From: Gillisella taibaishanensis
GTDB taxonomy: Bacteria > Pseudomonadota > Alphaproteobacteria > Rhizobiales > Rhizobiaceae
Assembly: GCF_001938985.1 (NCBI RefSeq)
Contig: NZ_MKIN01000027.1
Location: 186,001 to 250,000 of the forward strand
Direction of reading: 5' to 3'
Length of the DNA stretch: 64,000 bases
Under the pieces are notes generated by a model, which saw only the letters and a list, made by a program, of their open reading frames with translations, had not been told where the DNA came from and made no database searches. The translations under genes and the position numbers were made by a program. Shown piece after piece: positions 8,327-16,941 of this stretch. Position 1 is the first letter of the stretch, and each line of letters starts with the position of its first letter.

Positions 8327-8797
8327 ATGGTTGCGCCTATGATCCGCGTGCAGCGGGAGGATTTCGACGCTGCAGCAGAAAGCGCTTCGATCACCGATGG
8401 CCGCCGGGATATCGGTGCCCTCGTGTCTTTCGTCGGCCTCTGCCGCGACGAACAGGGGCGGCTCGATGCTCTGGAGCTCGAACATTATCCGGGGATGGCC
8501 GAAGCCGAGATGACCAGGATCGCCAAGCTTGCCATCGAGCGTTTCGATCTTCTGGCGATGACCGTCATCCACCGCTTCGGCAAGATTGCCGGTGGCGAGC
8601 AGATCGTGCTTGTCATAGCCGCCTCCAGCCATCGCCAGGCCGCCTTTGACGGCGCCAATTTCGTGATGGATTTCCTGAAGACCGCCGCCCCCTTCTGGAA
8701 GAAGGAGCATGGCAAGGACGGTACAAGCGGCAACTGGGTCGCCGCCCGCGACGCCGACGATGCGGCGCGGGAGAAGTGGACCCAGGTTACGGAATGA
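8327..8797 (+). CDS. moaE: Molybdopterin synthase catalytic subunit MoaE
   Basis: MoaE forms the active heterotetramer with MoaD and inserts two sulfurs into cyclic pyranopterin monophosphate. The roughly 156-residue protein shows the expected FVGLCRD, LELEHYPGM, IHRFGKI and SSHRQAAF stretches. The C-terminal lysine-rich APFWKKEH segment contains the catalytic lysine region. The start is uncertain: a GTG at 8315 overlapping moaD and ATGs at 8327 and 8339 are in frame, and 8327 gives the usual length. The gene ends inside the tail of the convergent LivH-type gene (11-base overlap). Confidence 0.93.
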   Translation: MVAPMIRVQREDFDAAAESASITDGRRDIGALVSFVGLCRDEQGRLDALELEHYPGMAEAEMTRIAKLAIERFDLLAMTVIHRFGKIAGGEQIVLVIAASSHRQAAFDGANFVMDFLKTAAPFWKKEHGKDGTSGNWVAARDADDAAREKWTQVTE

Positions 8798-9686
8798 GCC
8801 TTTCCCGGCGGCTGGCGATCAGCAGGATGACCAGTGAGCCGGTGATGACGAAATCCTTCCAGACAATTGGGCCGTAGCCACTCCAGAGCGTTTCGGCGAG
8901 TGCCACGGCTGCGGCTCCAAGCGCCGCATGCAGCGGATGCGATTGTCCGCCGGCCGCCGCGATTAAAGCCACTTTGACCCCGAAAACCAGGCCCGCGCTA
9001 AAATCCATCGTGCCGTAATAGGCGGTGGAGAGAATGGCGGCGATGGTGGCAAGCGCACCGGCGACCAGAAAGCCTGCAACAAACACCCTGTCGGCATCGA
9101 CGCCGCAGAAGCGAGCGGCGAGCGGATCGTCGGCGACGGCACGCCAGAGGCGTCCGAGCCTTGAGACGCGCATGACAATGGCCGAGGTCACGATCAGCAG
9201 GACCATCATTCCGGTATTGACGATCTGCAAGACGGTAAGGCTGGCGGTAAAGCCATCGGCATTCTTCATCAGCACGACAGGCTGATTGAGAAAGGGCGAC
9301 AGCCAGATATCCCGCGACCCAGAGGCCAGCCGCGCGGTTTCCGACAAGAGGATCAGCACGGCAAGCGACGCGACCAGCAGCGCATTGGAAGACTGGCGAA
9401 ACAGCGGTCGCATCACATGACGGCCAATGAAGGCACTGGCGCCCAGCGCATAGGCCAGCGCCGCGACCGCTCCGAGCCCCAGCGACGCTGGCAGGATCAG
9501 ATAATAGCGGTTCCAGCCGATATCGGTAAACAGTACGAAGATCTGCCCGGCGAAGGCGAAGAGCGCTCCAAAGGTGATATCTACCCGCCGTGTCATCCCG
9601 AAGGATAGCGCATAGCCGAAGGACAACAGGCCATAGAGCGCCGCCAATGGCAGGGCATTCAGCACCTGTTGCAACAGATAGGCCAT
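8787..9686 (-). CDS. Orphan branched-chain amino-acid ABC permease (LivH-like)
   Basis: A 299-residue integral membrane protein with about eight hydrophobic segments. It begins MAYLLQQVLNALPLAALYGLLSFG, the LivH N-terminal pattern, and has the cytoplasmic loop RAVADDPLAARFCGVDADRV that resembles the ATPase-contacting loop of LivH/LivM permeases. Normally LivH works with LivM, LivG, LivF and a binding protein, none of which is next to it here. It is divergent from a CGNR-type regulator, with a large palindrome between the two starts. GGAG precedes the start. Possible roles are a permease borrowing other subunits or a repurposed membrane protein. Confidence 0.85.
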   Translation of the reverse strand: MAYLLQQVLNALPLAALYGLLSFGYALSFGMTRRVDITFGALFAFAGQIFVLFTDIGWNRYYLILPASLGLGAVAALAYALGASAFIGRHVMRPLFRQSSNALLVASLAVLILLSETARLASGSRDIWLSPFLNQPVVLMKNADGFTASLTVLQIVNTGMMVLLIVTSAIVMRVSRLGRLWRAVADDPLAARFCGVDADRVFVAGFLVAGALATIAAILSTAYYGTMDFSAGLVFGVKVALIAAAGGQSHPLHAALGAAAVALAETLWSGYGPIVWKDFVITGSLVILLIASRRERLIP

Positions 9687-9709
9687 GACGAACTCCGGCA
9701 GGACGGTCG

Positions 9710-9757
9710 AGAAGAATTATAACTGGTAAAACAGGTTTTACCAGTTATAATTCTTCT
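9710..9757. promoter_or_regulatory. 23-bp inverted repeat with divergent -10 boxes between livH-like and CGNR genes
   Basis: Arms 9710-9732 and 9735-9757 are exact inverse copies around a 2-base centre (AG). Each arm carries TATAAT in the outward direction; on the plus strand it is 9746-9751. The right arm ends immediately before the ATG of the CGNR gene at 9758, so a plus-strand transcript starting the usual distance after the -10 box would be leaderless or nearly so. The minus-strand transcript would keep a leader of about 20 bases with a GGAG ribosome-binding site. No good -35 is visible on either side. This looks like a shared operator/promoter; binding by the adjacent regulator is inference. 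Confidence 0.8.
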
Positions 9758-10336
9758 ATGAGCTTTACTTGGACCCCTCACCGTTTTGCCGGCGGCGCGC
9801 TGGCGCTCGACGTCGCCAACAGCGTCATCTTGCGTTTCGATCCGGCGCGCAGCCTCGACCGATTTGCCGTGCCAGACCAGCTGGCAGCATTTGCGCCGGC
9901 GGCGATGCAGTTCTGTGCGGAGCGCGCCCTGTTCGAGCGGCTCGATCCTGTGCAGCCAGAGACGCTCGGTGGGTTCATGGACTTGAGGGAAGCGGTGGAT
10001 CGGCACTTTCGCTGCGGAGCTGCGGGCACTGGTTCAGCTGAAGAAAAGCGGGAGACGCTGGCGGATATGCTGGAGGCGTCCGCAGCGATGCTGCGGGCTG
10101 CGACATCGGAGACGGCAATCGAGGCGGCGACAGCGCATTCCGCCCTTCGGCTTCTGGCTGAGGTGCCGCAGCAGCGGTTGAAGATTTGCGGCCATTGCGG
10201 CTGGCTGTTTCTCGACCGCAGCAAGAACCGCAGCCGCAACTGGTGCGACATGGCCGTCTGCGGCAACCGGGTCAAAGCCAGCCGCCACTACCGCCGCCAA
10301 CTGCAACAAGTGGCACAAGGGGAGCAAGAGCAATGA
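9758..10336 (+). CDS. CGNR zinc-finger / ABATE-domain transcriptional regulator
   Basis: A 192-residue protein with the two-part layout of the CGNR family. The N-terminal ABATE-type stress-response region starts around FAGGALALDVANSV and runs to about residue 130. The C-terminal zinc finger has ICGHCGWLFLDRSKNR followed by NWCDMAVCGNR, giving four cysteines (two CxxC-type pairs) and the signature CGNR, with a basic tail KASRHYRRQ for DNA contact. Members are predicted DNA-binding regulators. The start codon touches the palindrome at 9710-9757, which suggests autoregulation and control of the divergent permease. A lipoprotein gene overlaps its stop by ATGA. Confidence 0.88.
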   Translation: MSFTWTPHRFAGGALALDVANSVILRFDPARSLDRFAVPDQLAAFAPAAMQFCAERALFERLDPVQPETLGGFMDLREAVDRHFRCGAAGTGSAEEKRETLADMLEASAAMLRAATSETAIEAATAHSALRLLAEVPQQRLKICGHCGWLFLDRSKNRSRNWCDMAVCGNRVKASRHYRRQLQQVAQGEQEQ

Positions 10337-10866
10337 CGCGATATCGCCCAGGCCTCACCTTGCTGGCGCTCCTGGCTGCGCTCGCGATCCCAGCGGGCTG
10401 CCAGCGCAGCGAGAAGAACGAGCCGCTGAAAGTGTCTGGCAAAGTCTTCATCTTCAATTATCGGCTGGCCAGCGCCACCTATGTCCTGACGCTGGCGCGC
10501 AACGGCCCGCTACCGGATGAGAGCTTTGCCGAAACCCGTTATGAAGATCCTCGCGGCGGTCCGCCGCTGGTCACGCGGACCAAGATCTTCCCTTTCTGGG
10601 AGAAGATCGCGCTGGAAAGCCCGCCGGTGCATTGCGTCGTCAAGAACCGGCCCTATGTGATTTCGATCCGGATCGTGGACGCCAAGGACAGGTCGATCCA
10701 GACCATCGAGACCTCCCTGACCTCGACGCTCGACCAGACGATCCTGCCGGCCCGGCCCCTCGTCGTCGGGCCGATCTACACGCCCAATCCAGATGTGTTC
10801 AAGGCGGATGGCAGCCAGGACTTTTCGCCCGAGACCGATTGCCCAGCACCGGCGGCAAAGACGTGA
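10333..10866 (+). CDS. Hypothetical lipoprotein
   Basis: A 177-residue protein with an n-region MTRYRP, a hydrophobic stretch and a lipobox AIPAGC (cysteine near residue 23), so it is probably lipid-anchored in the periplasm. The mature part is rich in beta-strand-like segments (KVFIFNYRLASATYVLTLAR, YVISIRIVDAKDR) with two further cysteines (VHCVV, DCPAP) that could pair. I do not recognise a family. It is coupled to the CGNR regulator by an ATGA overlap and ends at a terminator, so it should share the regulator's promoter. Confidence 0.72.
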   Translation: MTRYRPGLTLLALLAALAIPAGCQRSEKNEPLKVSGKVFIFNYRLASATYVLTLARNGPLPDESFAETRYEDPRGGPPLVTRTKIFPFWEKIALESPPVHCVVKNRPYVISIRIVDAKDRSIQTIETSLTSTLDQTILPARPLVVGPIYTPNPDVFKADGSQDFSPETDCPAPAAKT

Positions 10867-10876
10867 AGACAAATAA

Positions 10877-10904
10877 AAAACCGGAGCCTTTCGGCCCCGG
10901 TTTT
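10877..10904. terminator. Bidirectional intrinsic terminator
   Basis: AAAACCGG at 10877-10884 pairs with CCGGTTTT at 10897-10904. One mismatch and three further G-C pairs close a TTTC loop. It lies between the convergent lipoprotein and ndk genes and has T-runs in both directions. Confidence 0.85.
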
Positions 10905-10942
10905 GCAGATCAAGCATTCGAGACTTATGTCTCGATCAGGCT

Positions 10943-11365
10943 TCAGCCGACGATTTCGGTGGCCGAGAACCAGTAAGCGATTTCTTCGGCAGCGGTTTCC
11001 GGAGCGTCGGAGCCGTGAACCGAGTTTTCACCGATCGACAGGGCGAACTGCTTGCGGATCGTGCCTTCAGCAGCCTGGGCCGGGTTGGTGGCGCCCATGA
11101 TTTCGCGGTTCTTGAGGATGGCATTTTCGCCTTCGAGAACCTGAACGATGGTTGGGCCAGAGGTCATGCCTTCAACCAGTTCGCCGAAGAAGGGGCGTTC
11201 CTTGTGCACGGCGTAGAAGCCTTCGGCTTCGCGCTTGCTCATCCAGACGCGCTTGGAGGCGACGATGCGCAGACCGTTGTCTTCAAAAACCTTGGTGATC
11301 GCGCCCGTCAGGTTACGCTTGGTTGCATCCGGCTTGATCATCGAGAAGGTGCGTTCAATCGCCAT
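10943..11365 (-). CDS. ndk: Nucleoside diphosphate kinase
   Basis: Ndk transfers the gamma-phosphate from ATP to nucleoside diphosphates through a phosphohistidine. The 140-residue protein starts MAIERTFSMIKPDATKRN and contains the active-site block ENSVHGSDAPETAAEEI, in which the histidine of HGSD is phosphorylated. Both are invariant family motifs, and the length is standard. The ATG at 11365 is chosen over longer in-frame extensions because the family starts at exactly this position. Single-gene transcript ending at the shared terminator. Confidence 0.96.
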   Translation of the reverse strand: MAIERTFSMIKPDATKRNLTGAITKVFEDNGLRIVASKRVWMSKREAEGFYAVHKERPFFGELVEGMTSGPTIVQVLEGENAILKNREIMGATNPAQAAEGTIRKQFALSIGENSVHGSDAPETAAEEIAYWFSATEIVG

Positions 11366-11490
11366 CGTCGTGTCCTTTGTTCGTAAGGGAAAGTGGGCGG
11401 TTTCTACCCGCACCGATTCGCGAAAACAAGGGGGATGGACGATTTTCACGGAGCCGTCATAATAGCCGGTCTTCCAAAGAAGTATTATGC

Positions 11491-12396
11491 GTGCGGAAAC
11501 GCTCATTAAACCATATCGAGAGCCGTCCCTTGCTCAATTGCCTTTCAAAGACCCAGACTCGCTTCGTGCGCAAGCTGAATGACATTGCGGCGCATGTCTC
11601 GATCATCCAGGCATCAACCGGCACGTTTCGGCATTTCACGGTCGATCAGCCTGTCATCATCCGTGTCCGGCGCGGCTGGAAACGGGCGATTACAAACGAG
11701 TTGTCGCTGGAGACCTGCTCCGGTGAGCTGATTTTTCTGCCGCAGGGACTGGAATGCACGATCGTCAACGCCGTGGACTCCCATGGGATCTATCACTGCG
11801 ATGCCTACGCGCTTTCGCATGATCTTCTGAGGGAGTTTGCCAGACCTGAGCTATCCGCGCCGGTTCAGCCAAGCAAGGTTCACAGCGATCCGGATTTTCT
11901 CCTCGCTCTCGACCGCACGGAGGCCGCCATTCACGCTGACCGTAGCGATCAAGAGCAACTCAATCGCCATATCATCGGCGAACTGATCCTGCGATTGCAG
12001 TCCATGGGGATCAGGGTCGGCGCGCATGGAGAGCCGAGCCTCGTGCAGCGGATCAGGACGATCGTCAAACAAGACCCGTCCTCCGACTGGAGCAGCGACG
12101 CCCTGGCGGCACGGCTTGCCATCAGCCCGGCAACCTTGCGGCGGAAACTTGCAGCCCAGGCCACGAACCTCACCGACATTCTTGCCGATGTCAGGATGAC
12201 GGCCGCCCTTGGCCTGCTGCAGTCGACGGATATGCCGATCAACAGGATCGCGCTCGACGTGGGCTACGAATCCGCCTCCAAATTTGCCGCCCGGTTCCGC
12301 AACAGGTTTGGCTTGTCGCCCCATGAAATTCGGGTGCCGCAGGGGACGATTGAGCAATCCGGAGCGGAAATTGAGCGTTCGGGAGCCGCGCTGTAA
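11491..12396 (+). CDS. AraC-family transcriptional regulator
   Basis: About 301 residues with an N-terminal cupin-like sensing part and a C-terminal AraC DNA-binding domain: first helix-turn-helix WSSDALAARLAISPATLRRKL, second region INRIALDVGYESASKFAARF, ending FGLSPHEIR, the canonical AraC tail. The start is uncertain. I chose GTG at 11491 because AAAGAAG precedes it and further extension runs into the ndk promoter region. Effector and targets are unknown. It is divergent from ndk and upstream of a PEBP-like gene, which is a possible target only by position. Confidence 0.85.
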   Translation: MRKRSLNHIESRPLLNCLSKTQTRFVRKLNDIAAHVSIIQASTGTFRHFTVDQPVIIRVRRGWKRAITNELSLETCSGELIFLPQGLECTIVNAVDSHGIYHCDAYALSHDLLREFARPELSAPVQPSKVHSDPDFLLALDRTEAAIHADRSDQEQLNRHIIGELILRLQSMGIRVGAHGEPSLVQRIRTIVKQDPSSDWSSDALAARLAISPATLRRKLAAQATNLTDILADVRMTAALGLLQSTDMPINRIALDVGYESASKFAARFRNRFGLSPHEIRVPQGTIEQSGAEIERSGAAL

Positions 12397-12526
12397 TCGG
12401 ACGATCTCTACAACAGAGGGGCCATCTGGCGATGAGCGTTTCCGAAAGATCGGAATGCTATCGTCTTTACGCTAGCCCTTTTGCTTGCCCCCTTTGACCC
12501 GGAGCAAGTCCTTCTGGAGAGCCTTC

Positions 12527-13087
12527 ATGCCTTCGATCCGTCACGCCCTGATCGCATTTTCAACCACCTGCCTGCTGGCGGCATTCACCGGTCCCAGCAT
12601 GGCCGGCGGTTTCACCTTGACCAGCCCCGACGCGAAAGACGGCGGTACGCTCAGCGAACAGCAGGTGAGCAACGTGTTTGGCTGCACCGGCGGCAATCGC
12701 TCCCCTGCCCTTGAATGGAGCGGCGCGCCTGCGGATACCAAGAGCTTTGTCGTCAGTCTCTACGATATGGATGCCCCGACCGGCTCTGGCTTCTGGCACT
12801 GGGTGATGTTCGATATTCCCGCTGACGTCCATAAACTCGATGTGGGCATAACCGCCGACAAGGGCGCCCCGCAAGGCGCCATCCAGAGCCGGGCGGATGC
12901 CGGCGTGCCCGCCTATCTCGGCGCCTGCCCGCCTCCGGGCCAGAAGCACCGCTACGTCTTTACCGTCACTGCGCTGAAGGTCGACAAACTGCCGCTCGAC
13001 AGCTCCGCCAGCGGCGCCCTGATCGGCTTCATGGGCAATGCCAATGCCCTTGCCAAAGCGACGATTACGACGACCTACGGACGTTAA
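12527..13087 (+). CDS. YbhB/YbcL family Raf-kinase-inhibitor-like (PEBP) secreted protein
   Basis: A 186-residue protein with a signal peptide ending near TGPSMAGG, then a phosphatidylethanolamine-binding-protein fold. Visible signatures are GGNRSPALEWSGAP, SFVVSLYDMDAPTGSGFWHWVMFDIP (the conserved DPDAP-like ligand-site segment) and CPPPGQKHRYVFTVTAL. Bacterial members are periplasmic and of unknown ligand. The ATG at 12527 follows GGAGAG and gives the signal peptide directly; a TTG at 12485 is a weaker alternative. The CTGGNRSPAL and GACPPPG cysteines could form a disulfide. Confidence 0.88.
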   Translation: MPSIRHALIAFSTTCLLAAFTGPSMAGGFTLTSPDAKDGGTLSEQQVSNVFGCTGGNRSPALEWSGAPADTKSFVVSLYDMDAPTGSGFWHWVMFDIPADVHKLDVGITADKGAPQGAIQSRADAGVPAYLGACPPPGQKHRYVFTVTALKVDKLPLDSSASGALIGFMGNANALAKATITTTYGR

Positions 13088-13116
13088 ATCCCACGGGCCA
13101 AACTTCGGCGGTGACG

Positions 13117-13800
13117 TCAGGCGACCTTGCGCCCGGCACCGTCGAAGAGGTCGAGGCAGCGTTCGAACCAATCCAGCGCCTTGTCATCTTGCGGTAGATG
13201 CACGGAGCCGGTCGTCACCTTCAGCCACTGCAGGGCTCCGAAGACAATGTAGTCGGCAAACAGCGGCTTTTCACCGCCGATGAAGGGCTGGGAGCGAAGC
13301 ATGTGCCGCAGCGCCTGCAATTTGGCGGGAAAGGCGGCGATCGCGCCGTCCCGGTCAGGGAATACCTCTTCCAGCGGTTTGCCGAACAGCGCCTCGCGAG
13401 TCTTGCGGAAATGCGCCTGATCGGCGGGCGCGAGGATATTATAAATATCCATCAGCGCGATAGCACTGATGGCCGGGTGGATGGTGGTCTGGGAATAGCC
13501 TTCGACGAAACGGGCCATGGCCTTGCCCCCCTCGCCGCGAAACAGGCTCGGCCGGTCTGGATAGGCTTCCTCCAGATGCAGCGCGATCTGGAAGCTGTCG
13601 GATACAAGCTTATCGCCATCCCGCAGGATCGGCACCGTCTTGGAAAAACCGCCTTCGACCTCAGAAATTTCGGTGAAGGCCAGCGGCTTTTCTTCGAAAT
13701 CCAGATCCTTGTGGCGCAGTGCCAGCACGATCTTCCAGCAATGCGGTGAAAACGGACGGCTGCGATCGGCACCGGCGAGCGAGTAGAGAATGGTCGTCAT
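13117..13800 (-). CDS. Glutathione S-transferase family protein
   Basis: The 227-residue protein has a GST N-terminal domain (TILYSLAGADRSRPFSPHCWKIVLALRHK, then KTVPILRDGDKLVSDSFQIALHLEEAYPDRPSL, with the cis-proline VPIL and the DS glutathione contact). A helical C-terminal domain follows, with the capping-type motif KPLFADYIVFGAL near residue 185. The profile resembles beta-etherase/LigF-like GSTs, but the substrate is unknown. The start at 13800 follows GGAGATAT at proper spacing; a second ATG lies 12 bases upstream. Divergent from the DinB gene. Confidence 0.85.
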   Translation of the reverse strand: MTTILYSLAGADRSRPFSPHCWKIVLALRHKDLDFEEKPLAFTEISEVEGGFSKTVPILRDGDKLVSDSFQIALHLEEAYPDRPSLFRGEGGKAMARFVEGYSQTTIHPAISAIALMDIYNILAPADQAHFRKTREALFGKPLEEVFPDRDGAIAAFPAKLQALRHMLRSQPFIGGEKPLFADYIVFGALQWLKVTTGSVHLPQDDKALDWFERCLDLFDGAGRKVA

Positions 13801-13977
13801 CGATATCTCCATGATGGCTACAAACTTCAGCCGAGAACGACAGCAAAATCAAATCAGGAATTTTCATGGCTCCCATCACCCCCCTGTGGCGGAAGCAATG
13901 TTAGATTGGACTCAAAGCCGTGAAGGCCAGCCCAGCCGACACCTGAAACCGAAGAGACCGACAACGAGGATTGAAGC

Positions 13978-14481
13978 ATGATCGACCATTGGACGATGTT
14001 TGCGGGTTATAATGCCTGGGTCAATCAGAAGCTCTACGAGGCGGCATCCACACTGAGCGAGGAAGAACTGCACCGCGATACCGGCGCGTTCTTTAAGTCC
14101 CTGTTCGGCACGCTCAGCCATCTCGTCGTCGCCGATCAGATCTGGATGCAGCGACTGACTGGCGAGGGTCCGAGCCATCAGCGGCTGGACGACCGCCCCT
14201 GCCCTGACCTCGCCAGCCTTGCCGAAGAAAGACGAGCGACCGATGCCCGGATTGTCGCCTATTGCGCGGCTCTGACACCGGAGCAGCTGGCAGACGATAT
14301 CGAGTACCGGAGGATTACCACCCCTGATCTGGTACGGCAGAACCTCGGCCAGGTGCTGGCCCATCTGTTCAACCACCAGACCCATCATCGCGGCCAGGCG
14401 CATATGATTCTGACCGTGCTGGGCAAGCCGTCACTGGCGCTTGATCTTCCCTATTTCCAACGCTTGCAGAAGCCAGCATGA
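13978..14481 (+). CDS. DinB-family putative metalloenzyme
   Basis: A 167-residue four-helix-bundle protein of the DinB/YfiT type. The N-terminus MIDHWTMFAGYNAWVNQKLYEA, the segment FGTLSHLVVADQIW (first metal histidine) and LFNHQTHHRGQAHMIL (the other two metal histidines) define the family's three-histidine site. Some members are mycothiol- or bacillithiol-dependent transferases, but in alphaproteobacteria the thiol partner and reaction are not established. It precedes an ABC-F gene by 42 bases, with which it may be co-transcribed. Confidence 0.88.
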   Translation: MIDHWTMFAGYNAWVNQKLYEAASTLSEEELHRDTGAFFKSLFGTLSHLVVADQIWMQRLTGEGPSHQRLDDRPCPDLASLAEERRATDARIVAYCAALTPEQLADDIEYRRITTPDLVRQNLGQVLAHLFNHQTHHRGQAHMILTVLGKPSLALDLPYFQRLQKPA

Positions 14482-14523
14482 CGGCTCTTGCGTTAGCGGC
14501 GCATATCCGCCAAAACGCGGACC

Positions 14524-16407
14524 ATGATTACCATCAATGACGTCTCCGCCCGTATTGCAGGCCGCCTGCTGATTGACCATGCCAGCCTTTCGCTGCCCAC
14601 AGGCACGAAGGCGGGCCTTGTCGGGCGCAATGGTGCCGGCAAATCCACGCTGTTTCGGGTGATAACCGGCGATCTCGCGTCGGAAAGCGGCTCGGTATCG
14701 ATCCCGAAAAGTGCCCGGATCGGCCAGGTGGCGCAGGAAGCGCCGGGGACCGAAGACAGTTTGATTTCCATCGTGCTGTCCGCCGACAAGGAGCGCACGG
14801 CGCTTCTCGAGGAAGCCGAAACGGCTACCGATCCGAACCGGATTGCCGATATCCAGATGCGGCTCGTGGACATTGACGCCCATTCGGCCGAAGCGCGGGC
14901 ATCCAGCATTCTCGCCGGCCTCGGTTTTGACCAAGCGGCGCAGCAGCGCCCGGCCTCGGCCTTTTCCGGCGGCTGGCGTATGCGCGTGGCGCTGGCCTCG
15001 GTGCTGTTTGCCGAGCCAGACCTGCTGCTGCTCGACGAACCCACCAACTATCTCGATCTTGAAGGCACGCTGTGGCTGGAAGATTACATCCGCCGCTATC
15101 CGCACACCGTCATCATCATCAGTCATGACCGCGATCTCCTCAACAACGCGGTCAATGCCATCGTCCATCTCGACCAGAAGAAACTGACCTTCTATCGCGG
15201 CGGCTACGACCAGTTCGAACGCCAGAAGGCCGAGAACGACGAATTGCAGATGAAGGCCAAGGCCAAGAACGATGCGGCACGCAAGCATCTGCAAAGCTTC
15301 ATCGACCGCTTCAAGGCCAAGGCCACCAAAGCCAAGCAGGCCCAGAGCCGCGTCAAGGCGCTGGAGCGGATGGGCACGGTTGCCGCCGTGATAGAGGATC
15401 ACGTTCAGCCGATCACCTTTCCGGAGCCGGAAAAGCAGCCGGCCTCGCCGATCATCGCCATCAACGGCGGCGCTGTCGGCTACGAGCCTAGCAAGCCGAT
15501 CTTGAAGGGGCTCAATCTGCGCATCGATGCCGATGACCGCATCGCGCTCTTGGGCTCGAATGGCAACGGCAAATCGACCTTCGCCAAATTCATCTCCGGC
15601 CGCTTGGCGCCGGAAACCGGTGAATTGCGGCTGGCGCCCAGCCTGAAGATCGGTTTCTTCGCCCAGCACCAGCTGGATGACCTGGTCCCCGAGGACACGC
15701 CGGTCGAACATGTTCGCCGGCTGATGCCAGCTGCCCCGGAAGCCAAGGTGCGCGCCCGAGTCGCCCAGATGGGGCTGGCTACCGAGAAAATGTCGACCGC
15801 CGCCAAGGATCTGTCGGGCGGTGAGAAAGCTCGGCTGCTGATGGGGCTTGCCGCCTTCCATGCGCCGAACCTGCTGATCCTCGATGAGCCGACCAACCAT
15901 CTCGACATCGACAGCCGCCGGGCGCTGATTGAGGCGCTGAACGACTATGAAGGCGCTGTCATCCTGATTTCCCATGATCGCCATCTGATTGAAGCGACGG
16001 TGGACCGGCTGTGGCTGGTCAATAACGGCACCGTCACCACATTCGAAGGCGACATGGAGGAATACCGCGATTTGATTGTCGCTTCGGGCAAAAAAAAAGA
16101 CGAAAAAATTGAAATAACCGCAGAAGCAGCCACCAAAGCCGACCAGCGCAAGGCCAATGCCGAAAAACGCGCCAGCCTGGCGCCGCTCAAGAAAAAGATC
16201 AATGAAATCGAGTCCCTGACCAAGAAGCTGGAGACATTGATTCAAGCGCTTGATGTGGAACTTGCAGATCCATCCCTCTATGAGAAGAACCCGGCCAAGG
16301 CTGCGGAAAAGATCAAGCAACGCGGCGAGGCCGCCGCCAAGCTTGCTGACGCCGAGGAACAGTGGCTGGATTTATCGACACAATACGAAGACGCAATGGC
16401 GGGCTGA
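14524..16407 (+). CDS. ABC-F family ATPase (Uup-like)
   Basis: A 627-residue soluble protein with two ABC domains in tandem and no membrane segments. Domain 1 has GRNGAGKST near residue 38, signature FSGGWRMR and Walker B LLLLDEPTNYLD. Domain 2 has GSNGNGKST near 345, signature LSGGEKARLL and Walker B LLILDEPTNHLD. Between them lies the ABC-F linker of charged helices (about 230-300). After domain 2 comes a C-terminal charged coiled-coil tail (about 535-620) like that of Uup. ABC-F proteins act on the ribosome or in branched-DNA tolerance; which applies here cannot be told from sequence. Confidence 0.9.
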   Translation: MITINDVSARIAGRLLIDHASLSLPTGTKAGLVGRNGAGKSTLFRVITGDLASESGSVSIPKSARIGQVAQEAPGTEDSLISIVLSADKERTALLEEAETATDPNRIADIQMRLVDIDAHSAEARASSILAGLGFDQAAQQRPASAFSGGWRMRVALASVLFAEPDLLLLDEPTNYLDLEGTLWLEDYIRRYPHTVIIISHDRDLLNNAVNAIVHLDQKKLTFYRGGYDQFERQKAENDELQMKAKAKNDAARKHLQSFIDRFKAKATKAKQAQSRVKALERMGTVAAVIEDHVQPITFPEPEKQPASPIIAINGGAVGYEPSKPILKGLNLRIDADDRIALLGSNGNGKSTFAKFISGRLAPETGELRLAPSLKIGFFAQHQLDDLVPEDTPVEHVRRLMPAAPEAKVRARVAQMGLATEKMSTAAKDLSGGEKARLLMGLAAFHAPNLLILDEPTNHLDIDSRRALIEALNDYEGAVILISHDRHLIEATVDRLWLVNNGTVTTFEGDMEEYRDLIVASGKKKDEKIEITAEAATKADQRKANAEKRASLAPLKKKINEIESLTKKLETLIQALDVELADPSLYEKNPAKAAEKIKQRGEAAAKLADAEEQWLDLSTQYEDAMAG

Positions 16408-16941
16408 CGGCGTCATTCAGTCAAGTCGAGCACAACTATAAAGTGAAATTAACCCTACTTCGCACCAAATCTGGTAGCCAACTTCCCCTTCGCTTTGCCG
16501 CTAGGAAAGAAATCTCTGCTGCGCGCTGACTATTTTTGCGCTGCACTACTATGATGGCTGATTGCCGTCGTGCAGTAATCTCCTAATGCCCTGAATATTA
16601 ACAGGTTTGCAGATGAACCCCTGCATTTATATGGCTAACGATGTATTAGCGATATTTTAAATATTAGAAAAGATCATCGCCCTCATGGACAGGCTAGCAA
16701 GATCCGTGCCGGTTTGCGCTGCCCAGTCCGGCCATTCAGCGCTCGCCCCGGCCTGAACCTCGTCTCGCAGCCGTTACTCTTACGGCAGCAAGTGGTTTTC
16801 TTTCGTTTTTCCTGACTGTGCTGCCTCCAGCACTTTGACACGATTGTATTCCCGGAGTCCGCGCAATGAGCTGCGCGGGCTGGTGCAAGCACGCCTGCTG
16901 ACAAAGATGAGCTTTGGCGCGGGCCCCGTTGGAACAGACCA
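16408..16941. other. Intergenic region, no gene seen
   Basis: This 534-base stretch separates the ABC-F gene and the chemoreceptor gene. The part 16420-16680 is AT-rich with stop codons in all frames, and the part 16690-16941 returns to coding-like GC but has no frame with a recognisable product. A TTGACA occurs at 16835-16840 without a convincing -10 box. I see no terminator with a strong stem and no repeat shared with the rest of the window. Confidence 0.55.

Noticed and set aside
14431..16320. A 629-codon open frame on the minus strand
   Set aside because: It is antisense to the ABC-F gene, whose Walker and signature motifs are complete on the plus strand.
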